A stretch of DNA of 37,673 bases from a virus: positions 1 to 37,673 of IMG/VR virus record IMGVR_UViG_3300050821_000999. One strand, written 5' to 3'. The notes under the pieces were generated by a model. The model saw only the letters and a program-made list of their open reading frames with translations. It was not told the origin of the DNA and did not search any database. Made by a program: the position numbers and the translations under genes. Shown here one piece after another: positions 8,078 to 14,878 of the stretch (position 1 is its first letter; each line of letters opens with the position of its first letter).

Positions 8078-9558
8078 CTGAACAGATCGACACTACGCAC
8101 TTTCGTACTCCGCCCTTCGCTCATCAACTCGCCGGTATCAATGCGCTCCTTAAGCACAAGTATTTTGCCATCTTCGATGAACCTGGCGCTGGCAAATCCA
8201 AGCAGGTGATCGATGCTGCCTGCCTCCTGGCCGAGCGTGGCGAGATCGATACCGTGGTTGTGGTTTGCCCTGCGAGCGTGAGGAGCGTGTGGTGCGATGT
8301 GGAGATTGGGGAGATTAAGAAGCATAGCTGGCACGGTAATGCTGTGTACGAATTTCATTCAAAGCGCAAACAAATATGGTACGAGCAAAAACACGACAAT
8401 CTACCAACGATGGCATGGATAATTACTAATTATGAATTTTTACGTAACGATAAGCACCTAACTAATTTATGTAAAAATTTCTTTGGTCCAAAGACGCTGC
8501 TCGTTCTCGACGAATCTTCATACATCAAGTCTCGTACAGCCGCTCAGACTAAAGCAGTCTTACGACTGCGGGCGCATTGTGCTCGCGTCGTGCTTCTGAA
8601 CGGAACTCCTATCGTGAATAATCCGCTGGATCTGTTCAGCCAGATGAAGGTCTTAAGCCAAGACATTCTGGGCGAGAACTTCTGGCAGTTCCGCTCCCAC
8701 TACTGCGATATGGTGCCAATGAAGTTTGGTGCCGGGCCGAGGTTCAGTAAGATCGTCAGCTATAAGAATCTCGATGAACTACAGCGTAAGATTGCACCGT
8801 ACTGCTTGCGTCGCCTGAAGTCTGACTGCCTGGATCTTCCGCCAAAGTTGTATACGCAGCGTGAAGTGGCACTCACGCCCGAAAGCTGGAAGCGCTATCA
8901 GGAGCTGAAACGCGAAGCTGTGATTAGCTTAGGGAATGGCGATGTGAGACTGGAGCAGAATGCGGCGGTTAGGATTATGAGGTTGGCACAACTGACAAGC
9001 GGAATACTAGGCGGTTGCTTAACGGCCGAACCAGATGATCCTGTTCAATGTGATCTCAGCTCCGAAAAGCTCGACTGGTGTGTTCAGCACCTCAGGGAAG
9101 AGTGTACCGCCTCGCACGTCATCGTCTGGTGCCGATGGAGAAGGGAGCGGGAACGGCTTGTCGAAGCGCTGAAAGAAATCAATGTATATCAAATCTATGG
9201 AGGTCAATCGCAAAAGGAACGTGAATTGGCGATCAAGGTCTTTTCTGGTAACGAAAAATCAAATGTGAGAAATATTTTAATTGCACAACAAGCCAGTGGA
9301 GGTGTAGGCTTAAACTTAGTACGCGCAACAGAGGAATTGTTTTTATCTAATACATGGTCTTGGGGACAAAGAATTCAAGCCGAAGACCGAACGCACCGAA
9401 GTGGACAAAAGTCATCTGTACTAATAATGGATGTACTTGCTACTGGGCCTCGCGGAGAAAAAACAATTGATCATCAAATTGCAAAGGCTCTCAGAGAAAA
9501 AGAAGACCTCGCAACCTTCACCTGCGCACAATGGCGCGTGGCCCTCTCGGACACGTAA
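8062..9558 (+). CDS. SNF2-family DEAD-like helicase/translocase
   Basis: 498 residues. RecA domain 1 has the Q-like segment FAHQLAGINALL, Walker A DEPGAGKS (about residues 39-46) and Walker B VLDESS (about 150). Domain 2 ends with the SNF2 motif VI QRIQAEDRTHRSGQ. The ATG at 8062 has GGAG five bases upstream. Phage proteins of this type follow VRR nucleases and probably remodel forks or recombination intermediates. The protein is of usual length for the phage group. Confidence 0.9.
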   Translation: MQTTVAEQIDTTHFRTPPFAHQLAGINALLKHKYFAIFDEPGAGKSKQVIDAACLLAERGEIDTVVVVCPASVRSVWCDVEIGEIKKHSWHGNAVYEFHSKRKQIWYEQKHDNLPTMAWIITNYEFLRNDKHLTNLCKNFFGPKTLLVLDESSYIKSRTAAQTKAVLRLRAHCARVVLLNGTPIVNNPLDLFSQMKVLSQDILGENFWQFRSHYCDMVPMKFGAGPRFSKIVSYKNLDELQRKIAPYCLRRLKSDCLDLPPKLYTQREVALTPESWKRYQELKREAVISLGNGDVRLEQNAAVRIMRLAQLTSGILGGCLTAEPDDPVQCDLSSEKLDWCVQHLREECTASHVIVWCRWRRERERLVEALKEINVYQIYGGQSQKERELAIKVFSGNEKSNVRNILIAQQASGGVGLNLVRATEELFLSNTWSWGQRIQAEDRTHRSGQKSSVLIMDVLATGPRGEKTIDHQIAKALREKEDLATFTCAQWRVALSDT

Positions 9559-9574
9559 ATATCATAGAAATTAC

Positions 9575-10006
9575 ATGCGCTTGTATATGCAGCGCATGCG
9601 AGAGAATCCTAAAGAGTATGCACTATGGAAAAGGAAACGCAATCGAGCAAGAAGGAAACGCTATCGTAACGATCCTGAATATAGAAAAGCTCATCTTATT
9701 GAAGTATTGAAGTGGAGAAAAAGTAATCCAGAAAGGTCTTTCGTCATAAGAAGATGGGAGAATGGAATCAAGATAACTTGGGAAGAATATCTGGAATTAA
9801 AGAAAGTACAAAAAAATCGTTGTGCCATATGTGGAAGAAAGAAATCTCCTGATAAAAGACACACAAGGCTTACTGTGGATCACAATCATAAAACAGGATT
9901 GCATCGCGGGCTACTTTGTTCTCAGTGCAATTTCGGCCTTGGCGCCTTTCAAGACAATGCGGAATTTCTTGAACGTGGTGCGAAGTATTTAAGGAGCTGG
10001 TCATGA
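9575..10006 (+). CDS. Recombination endonuclease VII-like HNH protein
   Basis: 143 residues from ATG 9575. The core has CAIC (C83, C86), the catalytic VDHNHKTG (D102-H105) and CSQCNFGLG (C115, C118). This is the T4 endonuclease VII fold, which cuts Holliday junctions and branched DNA. A basic helical N-terminus precedes it. The frame is open upstream to 9431, overlapping the helicase, and no clear ribosome site decides the start; the segment PSRTRKYHRNY before 9575 may belong to the protein. It may resolve branches before packaging, or be a free-standing HNH homing enzyme. Confidence 0.82.
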   Translation: MRLYMQRMRENPKEYALWKRKRNRARRKRYRNDPEYRKAHLIEVLKWRKSNPERSFVIRRWENGIKITWEEYLELKKVQKNRCAICGRKKSPDKRHTRLTVDHNHKTGLHRGLLCSQCNFGLGAFQDNAEFLERGAKYLRSWS

Positions 10007-10113
10007 CTCACCTACCTCACCGTTTCTGGGTCTATTCGGTCACGCTTGTCATAATTGGCCTATCAGCTGGTTTGTTCATCGGTTTATGGTTGGGAAGCCT
10101 CTTTCGAGGATAA
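10003..10113 (+). CDS. 36-residue single-span membrane peptide
   Basis: After a short polar N-terminus (MTHLPHRFWVYS) one hydrophobic helix of about 20 residues follows (VTLVIIGLSAGLFIGLWLG), then RG. AGGAG is placed six bases upstream and the ATG overlaps the preceding TGA. A small membrane peptide in the early block could act in host takeover or superinfection control; function unknown. Confidence 0.55.
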   Translation: MTHLPHRFWVYSVTLVIIGLSAGLFIGLWLGSLFRG

Positions 10114-10145
10114 GCGTAAATTTCCACGAGTGCTGCATTTTTTAC

Positions 10146-10174
10146 TTGACAACGCCGTAGCACGCCGTTAAAAT
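10146..10174 (+). promoter_or_regulatory. Consensus sigma70 promoter
   Basis: TTGACA (10146-10151), a 17-nt spacer and TAAAAT (10169-10174). Transcription should start near 10181, only about three bases before the next ATG (10184). It is the strongest promoter seen in the window. Confidence 0.8.
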
Positions 10175-10183
10175 GGCATCGTA

Positions 10184-10351
10184 ATGAGCACACTAACTAA
10201 CAAGAAGTGCCTGAATTGCGGTAAGAAGCTTGAACCGACCAACCCTAAGCGCATTGAAAAACACAAGAAGTTTTGCGATTCGAAGTGCAGATACGAACAT
10301 TGGAACAAGATGAATCCTAGAGTGCGATTACAGGAGGCTACGAATGCTTGA
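10184..10351 (+). CDS. Zinc-finger peptide on a likely leaderless transcript
   Basis: 55 residues. CLNCG and CDSKCRYEHW give a four-cysteine zinc site in a Lys-rich protein. The ATG lies about 10 bases after the -10 box and has no ribosome site, so translation is probably leaderless. The end overlaps the next gene by 8 bases. Confidence 0.65.
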   Translation: MSTLTNKKCLNCGKKLEPTNPKRIEKHKKFCDSKCRYEHWNKMNPRVRLQEATNA

Positions 10352-10541
10352 CTACTTCTGCATGAATTGTTACGCCAAAACCACACTCGACATCCACGGC
10401 CGCTGTGCTCGTTGTCAATCAGAAGCCACCGATATCGCCGTCCGTCCTCCAGCCACCTACGAAGGCATCTCCAGCGCCTATGGCTTGGACATCGATTCCT
10501 TCGATGAAATGATTGAACAGGAGATTATCCGTGGCTACTAA
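10344..10541 (+). CDS. Zinc-ribbon protein with acidic tail
   Basis: 65 residues. CMNC and CARC with about 15 residues between them form a zinc ribbon. The C-terminus is acidic (GLDIDSFDEMIEQEII). AGGAGG precedes the ATG and the gene overlaps both neighbours. Function unknown. Confidence 0.65.
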   Translation: MLDYFCMNCYAKTTLDIHGRCARCQSEATDIAVRPPATYEGISSAYGLDIDSFDEMIEQEIIRGY

Positions 10542-11025
10542 CCGCGCCGCTCTCAAGGCTCAGCTTCCTCGCTTCGAGCAACCGCCAGACTATCAGGCCA
10601 AGGTCGAAGAGATGAAGAATCATTACCAAGCGCTCGACGCCTCCGGCCTAGCACGCGAGTTCAGCTTCATGCGCAAAATGAAGCGCGACCTGGAAGAACA
10701 GGTGCGCGATTACAACGTACATCTTGAGGCGTTAAGTCAGCTCCTGGTAGAGACGCTCGAAGCTTCACAGCAACAAAGCTTTAAGTTGCTGACCGGGGAA
10801 AGCGTTCACATTCATACTGAGACTTATCCATCGGTACAGGACAAGGTTTTACTAATGGCGTGGATACATAACTCGGGCCTCGAAGAACTGCTGAGTGTGA
10901 ACTTCCGCGTTATGCAGAGCTTGGTACGTGAGAGATTGCAGCAGGGCCGTGAGTTACCTCCAGGCGTAGTAGCTTATCTTAAAACAAGTGCACGGCTCAC
11001 GGGTGGCGGTAATGACGGACTTTGA
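10531..11025 (+). CDS. Helical hypothetical protein
   Basis: 164 residues, predicted by eye as mostly alpha-helical, with a likely coiled coil (MRKMKRDLEEQVRDYNVHLE) and a C-terminal basic segment. The GTG start at 10531 has AGGAG seven bases before it. Its partner downstream is the LAGLIDADG gene, which overlaps its end. The family is not recognised; it sits among DNA-metabolism genes. Confidence 0.7.
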   Translation: MATNRAALKAQLPRFEQPPDYQAKVEEMKNHYQALDASGLAREFSFMRKMKRDLEEQVRDYNVHLEALSQLLVETLEASQQQSFKLLTGESVHIHTETYPSVQDKVLLMAWIHNSGLEELLSVNFRVMQSLVRERLQQGRELPPGVVAYLKTSARLTGGGNDGL

Positions 11026-11422
11026 GCTTGGGTGGGTTGTAGGCATCTTTGAGGGAGAAGGATATGCTGGCCCACGTAAACTTTCAGGACGTAGCGTTTG
11101 CCCCGTAATAGCTATTGGAATGACAGATGAAGATGTAATAAAGAAAGTTGCGAGCTTGATTGGCGCAACGGCTAAGGGACCTCTTAACCGTGGTCCAAAA
11201 CGGAAATTGCTGTGGTTGGTGCGCGTATTTGGCGATAGGGCAATAGCGTTGGGAAATAAAATGTTGCCGCATTTAGGTGCAAGAAGAACAAAACAGGTGA
11301 TGATAATGCTCGAAGCTGCAAAGTATAGATTGACACCAAGAGAAGCAGGATTAAGAGCTAGTGCTGTCCGTTGGGGAAAACGTAGTTCCGGGATGAAGAA
11401 TATGTTTGCACAAGGAGAGTGA
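11012..11422 (+). CDS. LAGLIDADG-type homing endonuclease-like protein
   Basis: 136 residues. LGWVVGIFEGEG (residues 6-17) matches the first LAGLIDADG motif, including the catalytic acidic residue. Only one such motif is clear, so it would act as a dimer. It is free-standing and overlaps its upstream neighbour by 14 bases, without a visible intron or intein. It may be a selfish endonuclease or a domesticated DNA-binding protein. Confidence 0.7.
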   Translation: MTDFELGWVVGIFEGEGYAGPRKLSGRSVCPVIAIGMTDEDVIKKVASLIGATAKGPLNRGPKRKLLWLVRVFGDRAIALGNKMLPHLGARRTKQVMIMLEAAKYRLTPREAGLRASAVRWGKRSSGMKNMFAQGE

Positions 11423-11423
11423 G

Positions 11424-12269
11424 ATGGCGAAAGACAAACTGGCGATACAAGAAGAAACATCTATTGCTATACCAAACGCAGTACCAGATTATCTCAGTGC
11501 CGCTCCGACCGAGCCAATCAAAGGAGCTGAAAACATCGAGTCAGGAGATTATCTCTTCCCGCGTCTTGCAGTGGCCGGTAAGCAAACCCCGCAACGTGAT
11601 GAGCATCACGAGCGATTCATTAAAGATCTTAACAATGGAGATTTTTTTAATTCGATTAGTAGCGAGAACTTTGGGCCGATTATCTACGTAGTCCCTCTTA
11701 TAGAGGGGAAGACCAGAGCGAAATACAAGCCCTACGAGGAATCTGGACCTCCGTATTGCATCTCCGTTGACGGTAAGCAAGGTGAAGGCGATCCTGGCGG
11801 GCCATGCAAGACTTGCCCGCACAGACTCTTTATGCCTGGAGCTAATGGCAAGAACACTAAGCCAGCTTGTACTGAGTGCTTTAACTATGCTGTATTGGTC
11901 ATGCCTGTAAATGGTGGTGTGCCGAGACCTGATTCTAACGGATTGACCATATGGAATCACCATCCACGGCTAGATACGTTCTCCGTGCTTCGTTTCAAGA
12001 GCACATCATATCCGCAAGGACAGGCTTGGAATTCGCTTTTGCGAATGAGGAATAGGGATTGGTTTTATCAAGTCTACAAAGTCAGCTCCTATGCCAAGAG
12101 CGACGGCAAAAACTCCTGGCATATCCCCGTCGTCGAGAATGCTGGCTGGCTATCGCAACAGGCAGCGGAGTTCAGTAGGCCATGTTACGAGCTTGCGCGA
12201 GACATCTTTACCAGCGGCAGGCTGCGCGTGGACGAAGACGACGCTCCTGAGCCAGGGAGCGAGGGGTGA
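11424..12269 (+). CDS. Probable DNA-binding accessory protein with Cys cluster
   Basis: 281 residues. The segment SGDYLFPRLAVAGKQTPQ followed by GDFFNS and GPIIYVVPL matches a widespread phage family with an OB-like beta core, suspected to bind single-stranded DNA. CKTCPHRLF and CTECFNYAVLV give a four-Cys site conserved in that family. The C-terminus is acidic (DEDDAPEPGSEG), as in many single-strand binding proteins. ATG 11424 has AAGGAG six bases before it. Function is inferred from the family pattern. Confidence 0.65.
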   Translation: MAKDKLAIQEETSIAIPNAVPDYLSAAPTEPIKGAENIESGDYLFPRLAVAGKQTPQRDEHHERFIKDLNNGDFFNSISSENFGPIIYVVPLIEGKTRAKYKPYEESGPPYCISVDGKQGEGDPGGPCKTCPHRLFMPGANGKNTKPACTECFNYAVLVMPVNGGVPRPDSNGLTIWNHHPRLDTFSVLRFKSTSYPQGQAWNSLLRMRNRDWFYQVYKVSSYAKSDGKNSWHIPVVENAGWLSQQAAEFSRPCYELARDIFTSGRLRVDEDDAPEPGSEG

Positions 12270-12814
12270 GCGACTTGACTGACACCGTGAAGGCGCGACT
12301 GGTTAGCATCATCACCGAGCACTGGCCGATACTCGACTGCAACGAAGAGACGCGCCAGGACCGCACGACTTGTGCCTGCGCGCTTCACGGAGCCACGTGG
12401 CAGCCCACGGTCGAGCAGTCGATCAAGGAATGGGCGGAACACCTCGCCGAGCAGATCGAGCCAGCCATCCGCGATCTGATGGCGCAAGCGACCGCCGATG
12501 CACTGAAGCAGGCAGCGCGGCATGTTCCAGTTCGCGGCGTGAATTGCATTTATTGTCGTTGCGGATGGCGACCCGACCTAACCTTCGACTCAGGGGAATT
12601 TCCTGTTGAATGGCACGATCACATCCGCGCACTCGCGCCGGACATCGCTGCCAAGGCTAAAGAGCGGGATGAGCAAATTGGCCAGTCCGTTAACGAACTA
12701 CTCAACGCGATTGACGATGCGGCAGACGGGCAAGAAGCATGGCTAGACTACGGTCCATACAGCTTAATTTTGCAGCGTGCGCGGTCTTTGCGCAAAGTAG
12801 CTGGATTGGAATGA
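12266..12814 (+). CDS. Hypothetical protein with Cys/His zinc motif
   Basis: 182 residues. CIYCRCGW followed 16-21 residues later by WHDHIRAL gives a plausible Cys/His zinc site in an otherwise helical protein. The GTG start overlaps the preceding TGA, and its stop overlaps the next ATG. I do not recognise the family. Confidence 0.7.
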   Translation: MSDLTDTVKARLVSIITEHWPILDCNEETRQDRTTCACALHGATWQPTVEQSIKEWAEHLAEQIEPAIRDLMAQATADALKQAARHVPVRGVNCIYCRCGWRPDLTFDSGEFPVEWHDHIRALAPDIAAKAKERDEQIGQSVNELLNAIDDAADGQEAWLDYGPYSLILQRARSLRKVAGLE

Positions 12815-13524
12815 AACACATCGTTGCGCTTTCGGGCGGTAAAGATTCAACGGCGATGGCCCTACGTCTAGCTGAAATAGAACCGCGAGAGTATGAGTTT
12901 GTGTTCACTCCAACAGGTGACGAACCTGTAACGATGCGAGCGCATTGGCTACGGTTGGGAGAGCTACTTGGCAAGCCACTCAAGCCTATAACGTGCGGCC
13001 AGAGCTTGAACAGTCTAATTCAGCTGCAACGAGCGCTTCCGAACTGGCGAATGCGTTGGTGTACCAGAATGCTGAAGATAGAGCCATTTGAAACTTACGT
13101 GCTCCAGAATCTGCCATGTACCGTTTACGTGGGCATTCGGGCCGATGAAGTAGATCGAGAGGCGGCTGTTTATGGCGATTTCAAAATCATTAGAGACTTC
13201 CCGTTGCAACGCTGGGAATGGGGAATCAATCGAGTCATCGCGTATCTTCGACAGCGCCAAGTTGTTATCCCTGAGCGTACCGATTGCGAGAAGTGTTTTT
13301 TCCAGACCCTCTATGAATGGTGGAGATTGTGGAAGGACAACCCTACTTCTTACGCAGAGGGCGAGGCGTGGGAATCTTTGACTGGTCATACCCTCCGCTC
13401 GGAACAACGAGACTCGCATCCTGCGGCCCTAAAAGAACTTCGCAAGGAATTTGAGGGAGGCTATGTGCCTAAGCCACGAAAGATGGCGGACAGAAAGGTG
13501 ATGTGTGCCGTATGTGCGAGGTAG
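12811..13524 (+). CDS. PP-loop ATPase, PAPS-reductase/DndC-like
   Basis: 237 residues. The PP-loop SGGKDST (residues 8-14) begins an adenine-nucleotide alpha-hydrolase fold. RWCTRMLKIEPFE and GIRADEVDREA follow, as in PAPS reductase-like proteins. Further cysteines occur as CEKC and CAVC, which could hold zinc or an Fe-S cluster. Related enzymes reduce PAPS, thiolate tRNA or act in DNA phosphorothioation (DndC). Phage members are common but mostly unassigned. No DndA/D/E-like partner was seen. It starts at an ATGA overlap near the end of the rightward block. Confidence 0.82.
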   Translation: MKHIVALSGGKDSTAMALRLAEIEPREYEFVFTPTGDEPVTMRAHWLRLGELLGKPLKPITCGQSLNSLIQLQRALPNWRMRWCTRMLKIEPFETYVLQNLPCTVYVGIRADEVDREAAVYGDFKIIRDFPLQRWEWGINRVIAYLRQRQVVIPERTDCEKCFFQTLYEWWRLWKDNPTSYAEGEAWESLTGHTLRSEQRDSHPAALKELRKEFEGGYVPKPRKMADRKVMCAVCAR

Positions 13525-13775
13525 CTGCAGAGATTGCCAAGGAGATTTGCGACCGACGTGGACCCGAGACTGTAGCGGAACAGGTTGAGCGAGCGACACA
13601 GCTAATCGCCGCCCACGACGCCAAGATCAGGCGGGAAGCGTATCTGCGATGCGCGGATGCTATTGCGTCATACTCAGCATTCGGTCAAAGCGGCATAGCT
13701 TCAGAGTTCCGCAAGTGGTCCAACGAAGCAGACGGAGGGGCGGAGCTGTTAACTCCGCCTCATCCTAAAACGTGA
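13512..13775 (+). CDS. Last gene of the rightward block, hypothetical
   Basis: About 87 residues (three more from GTG 13503). Helical and charged, with RREAYLRCADAI typical of small phage proteins. It overlaps the PP-loop gene by 13 bases. Its last 11 bases overlap the end of the leftward block on the other strand. Function unknown. Confidence 0.6.
   Translation: MCEVAAEIAKEICDRRGPETVAEQVERATQLIAAHDAKIRREAYLRCADAIASYSAFGQSGIASEFRKWSNEADGGAELLTPPHPKT
13739..13759. terminator. Hairpin at the convergent block ends
   Basis: GGCGGAG and CTCCGCC form a 7-bp GC-rich stem with a 7-nt loop, close to where the two blocks converge. There is no T-tract on either side, so it is at best a weak or factor-assisted bidirectional terminator. 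Confidence 0.35.
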
Positions 13776-14283
13776 ACTTCAACCCCGATGTTACAGTGTG
13801 GATATTGGTTACCAGTATCCCACCAGTCGGGAAGAAGTTAGATCGGTCATAGTCGGCTTCGATCAGCAGCAACGTCACGTTAGGCGCTACCACGTAGTCA
13901 AGTCCAGCTCCAACGCCATAGGCAAACTTCGCCGCCCCGGTTGAATCTTTCACTGTACCGAGGTTCAGGTCCACGAACGGCATAAACTTTGTTGTATCGA
14001 AGTACTTGCTCGTCTTCCAGATTGCCGAGAGCGGTGGTCTGTAGCGCGGCCCTACTGTGGCGATAGTCACGCCCGATGGGTTAGCGAGCAGGAAGCCCTT
14101 AGCTTGTCCCCAGACACGTGGCGAGAACTGCTTTGAGAACGTGAGCAGTGTACCGTTATCGGTAGGACCTCCCACGGAGGCGTAACCCATACCAAGTTGA
14201 TACTGACCGAGTGATGGCGTTTGGGCATGAACAGCAAGAGCAGAGAACATTACGAGTAGTGCTACAGCTACAGTTTTGATCAT
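13765..14283 (-). CDS. Outer-membrane beta-barrel-like protein
   Basis: 172 residues from ATG 14283. A clear Sec signal peptide (MIKTVAVALLVMFSALAVHA, cut before Q21) is followed by alternating beta-strand sequence (GYASVGG, FMPFVDLNLG, FAYGVGAGLDYV) and ends GLKFTF. A terminal Phe is the usual signal of barrels inserted by BAM. The ribosome site GGAGGAG is well placed. It is the last leftward gene, next to lysis-type genes. Possible roles are a receptor shield, superinfection exclusion or an aid to lysis. It lies in frame with the preceding holin-like segment with no stop between. Confidence 0.72.
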   Translation of the reverse strand: MIKTVAVALLVMFSALAVHAQTPSLGQYQLGMGYASVGGPTDNGTLLTFSKQFSPRVWGQAKGFLLANPSGVTIATVGPRYRPPLSAIWKTSKYFDTTKFMPFVDLNLGTVKDSTGAAKFAYGVGAGLDYVVAPNVTLLLIEADYDRSNFFPTGGILVTNIHTVTSGLKFTF

Positions 14284-14523
14284 GTCTCCTCCATTTGTAG
14301 TTGACCACTTGAGAATCCTGGGAATAAGGATCGTCCCCTCACGTGCAAGGATGGCCGATCCTACAGCCCACAGAATGCCTTTGATTCCATGCCAGTTCTG
14401 GAAGTTGTTGTCAGCCGGATCGTGATAGATTTGAACGCCTGCAAGTAAAGCTGAGTTCACAGCGTTCTTAACTACCATGATCAGAAAGTTCCTGACGTTA
14501 AGTGGTACTGCTATCGGTCCCAT
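14284..14523 (-). CDS. Holin-like segment, reads in frame into the barrel gene
   Basis: About 80 residues from ATG 14523 (AGGAG five bases upstream). They include two hydrophobic stretches (VRNFLIMVVKNAVNSALLAG, GIKGILWAVGSAIL) and IPRILKWSTTN, similar in pattern to small phage holins of soil bacteria. The frame has no stop: it continues through the ribosome site and start of the barrel gene and would end at 13765, giving a 252-residue protein. Either a fusion is made, or the holin stop has been lost, or both a long and a short product exist. The holin assignment is tentative. Confidence 0.5.
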
Positions 14524-14878
14524 CATTTCTCCTGTAAATTATCCGTGCAGGTAACTCCAGCTTCGCTTTCAGTTCCCGAAATGCGATGTCACTTTGCTCC
14601 AGTACATCTGTTAACCTATGCTGGCCTACGGCCGTACAGCCTAGAAGCTGCTTAGGATAATTGGCTGGATGAAGTTCAATGTTTGTGCGATTTGGGACTA
14701 TTACCTGAGGAACGTAAGTATTGAACTCACCAGACGGATACCACACGAGATCGTACTCGCCTTCTGGAATCAGGTACAAAGTATTCTCCATCGTGTAGCA
14801 CTGGAACTGACCGTCGATATCGAGCATGCCCTCGACGGCAACATCATCGAACCACGAACGTGTAATCGTAACGATCAA
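14498..14878 (-). CDS. DUF5675-like protein, possible lysis role
   Basis: 126 residues. The pattern DGQFQCYTMEN, IPEGEYDLVWYPS, IELHPANYP, LGCTAVG matches the DUF5675 family, often found in phage lysis regions and structurally near L,D-transpeptidase-like folds. No lysozyme or amidase motif occurs elsewhere, so this is the best candidate for a wall-active protein, though unproven. Its end overlaps the holin-like start. Confidence 0.6.
   Translation of the reverse strand: MIVTITRSWFDDVAVEGMLDIDGQFQCYTMENTLYLIPEGEYDLVWYPSGEFNTYVPQVIVPNRTNIELHPANYPKQLLGCTAVGQHRLTDVLEQSDIAFRELKAKLELPARIIYRRNDGTDSSTT

Noticed and set aside
9431-9574. Full upstream extension of the endonuclease VII-like gene
   Set aside because: It would overlap the helicase gene by 128 bases without a ribosome site; a shorter extension remains possible.
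13739-13759. Strong Rho-independent terminator at the convergent ends
   Set aside because: The hairpin is good but there is no T-tract on either strand, so only a weak call is kept.
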